NCBI GenBank assembly: GCA_023399815.1
Contig: JAEWOJ010000116.1
Coordinates: 1 to 13,758 of the forward strand
Length of the DNA: 13,758 nt
Direction of reading: 5' to 3'
DNA from: Pseudomonadota bacterium
GTDB taxonomy: Bacteria; Pseudomonadota; Gammaproteobacteria; Xanthomonadales; Xanthomonadaceae
Under the pieces are notes generated by a model. That model did no database searches. It saw only the letters and a program-made list of their open reading frames with translations, and was not told the DNA's origin. Numbering within the stretch: position 1 is the first letter of the stretch; each line of letters begins with the position of its first letter. The position numbers and the translations under genes were made by a program. Shown here piece by piece: positions 13,573 to 13,758 of the stretch.

Positions 13573-13640
13573 CCAGGGAATGCGGGCAATCGTTCCGCCG
13601 GTGCGAATCCGTTGCCCGCGCCGGTTGCCTGCCTGCGCCG

Positions 13641-13758
13641 GGCGATGGCCGGCTCAGGTTCGCGCGAATCCGGAAGGGATGGCCTGGCCGCGTCGCCGAT
13701 CGGCGACGCGGCCAGGCCATCCCTTCCGGATTCGCGCGAACCTGAGCCGGCCATCGCC
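13641..13758. repeat. Perfect 118-bp palindrome at the window end
   Basis: Bases 13641-13699 and 13700-13758 are exact reverse complements, 59 bases each, with the centre in CGAT/CGATCG-like sequence (GCCGATCGGC) and no loop. I found no mismatch. The symmetry runs to the very last base, so its true extent cannot be seen. Natural hairpins in this window are shorter and carry loops or mismatches. A fold-back or contig-end assembly artefact is as likely as a real palindrome. Confidence 0.8.

Noticed and set aside
13582..13619. 8-bp inverted repeat GCGGGCAA/TTGCCCGC after the GH30 terminator
   Set aside because: The loop is 22 bases and the arms are short in GC-rich DNA, so it is easily explained by chance.
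9068..13754. Long minus-strand frames opposite the receptor and GH30
   Set aside because: They mirror two well-supported plus-strand genes and carry no domain signature.
1..13758. CRISPR arrays, tRNA or rRNA genes, transposases, phage or toxin-antitoxin genes
   Set aside because: I saw no regularly spaced repeats, no cloverleaf or rRNA-like sequence and no matching protein motifs. The repeats present are REP-like or hairpin elements.

Overview
The window is GC-rich throughout, with dense coding on both strands. The protein types, together with GTAG-type REP palindromes, point to a Gammaproteobacterium of the Xanthomonadaceae/Lysobacteraceae (Lysobacter, Luteimonas, Pseudoxanthomonas or Stenotrophomonas-like). 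This placement is an inference from gene content and repeat style, not a database result.

Left part (1-3962): housekeeping genes set in repeat-rich intergenic DNA. A RimJ/RimL-like GNAT acetyltransferase lies on the minus strand, with a duplicated and decayed copy of its own C-terminus just beyond it. A minus-strand Rep helicase gene (rep) is divergent from a plus-strand thymidine kinase gene (tdk). The rep and tdk starts are flanked by the two arms of a perfect 25-bp inverted repeat, and both genes are followed by the same kind of C-rich/G-rich hairpin repeat. A pair of facing REP elements separates tdk from the next locus.

Right part (3963-13572): a compact carbohydrate-utilisation locus of the TonB-dependent-receptor type, apparently for beta-glucan. 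A minus-strand operon encodes a GH3 exo-beta-glucosidase and a GH16 beta-1,3(1,4)-glucanase, whose genes overlap by 4 nt. Divergent from it is a LacI-family regulator. Next come a large TonB-dependent receptor and a secreted GH30 glycosidase on the plus strand. An identical 14-bp operator, TGACAACGCTGTCA, lies upstream of both the GH3-GH16 operon and the receptor gene, in the receptor case overlapping a TTGACA -35 box. The simplest model is that LacI represses both units until a glucan-derived sugar appears. GH16 and GH30 then cut the polymer outside the cell or at its surface, the receptor imports oligosaccharides into the periplasm, and GH3 releases glucose. No inner-membrane sugar transporter or sugar kinase is present in the window.

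Right end: the GH30 gene is followed by a good intrinsic terminator. The last 118 bases form a perfect palindrome that runs to the final base, which may be a real structure or a fold-back assembly artefact at a contig end.

I see no tRNA, rRNA, CRISPR array, insertion sequence with a transposase, or phage gene. No clearly new system is evident. The most informative points are the shared operator, the mirrored rep/tdk flanks, the large hairpin between the receptor and GH30 genes, and the terminal palindrome.
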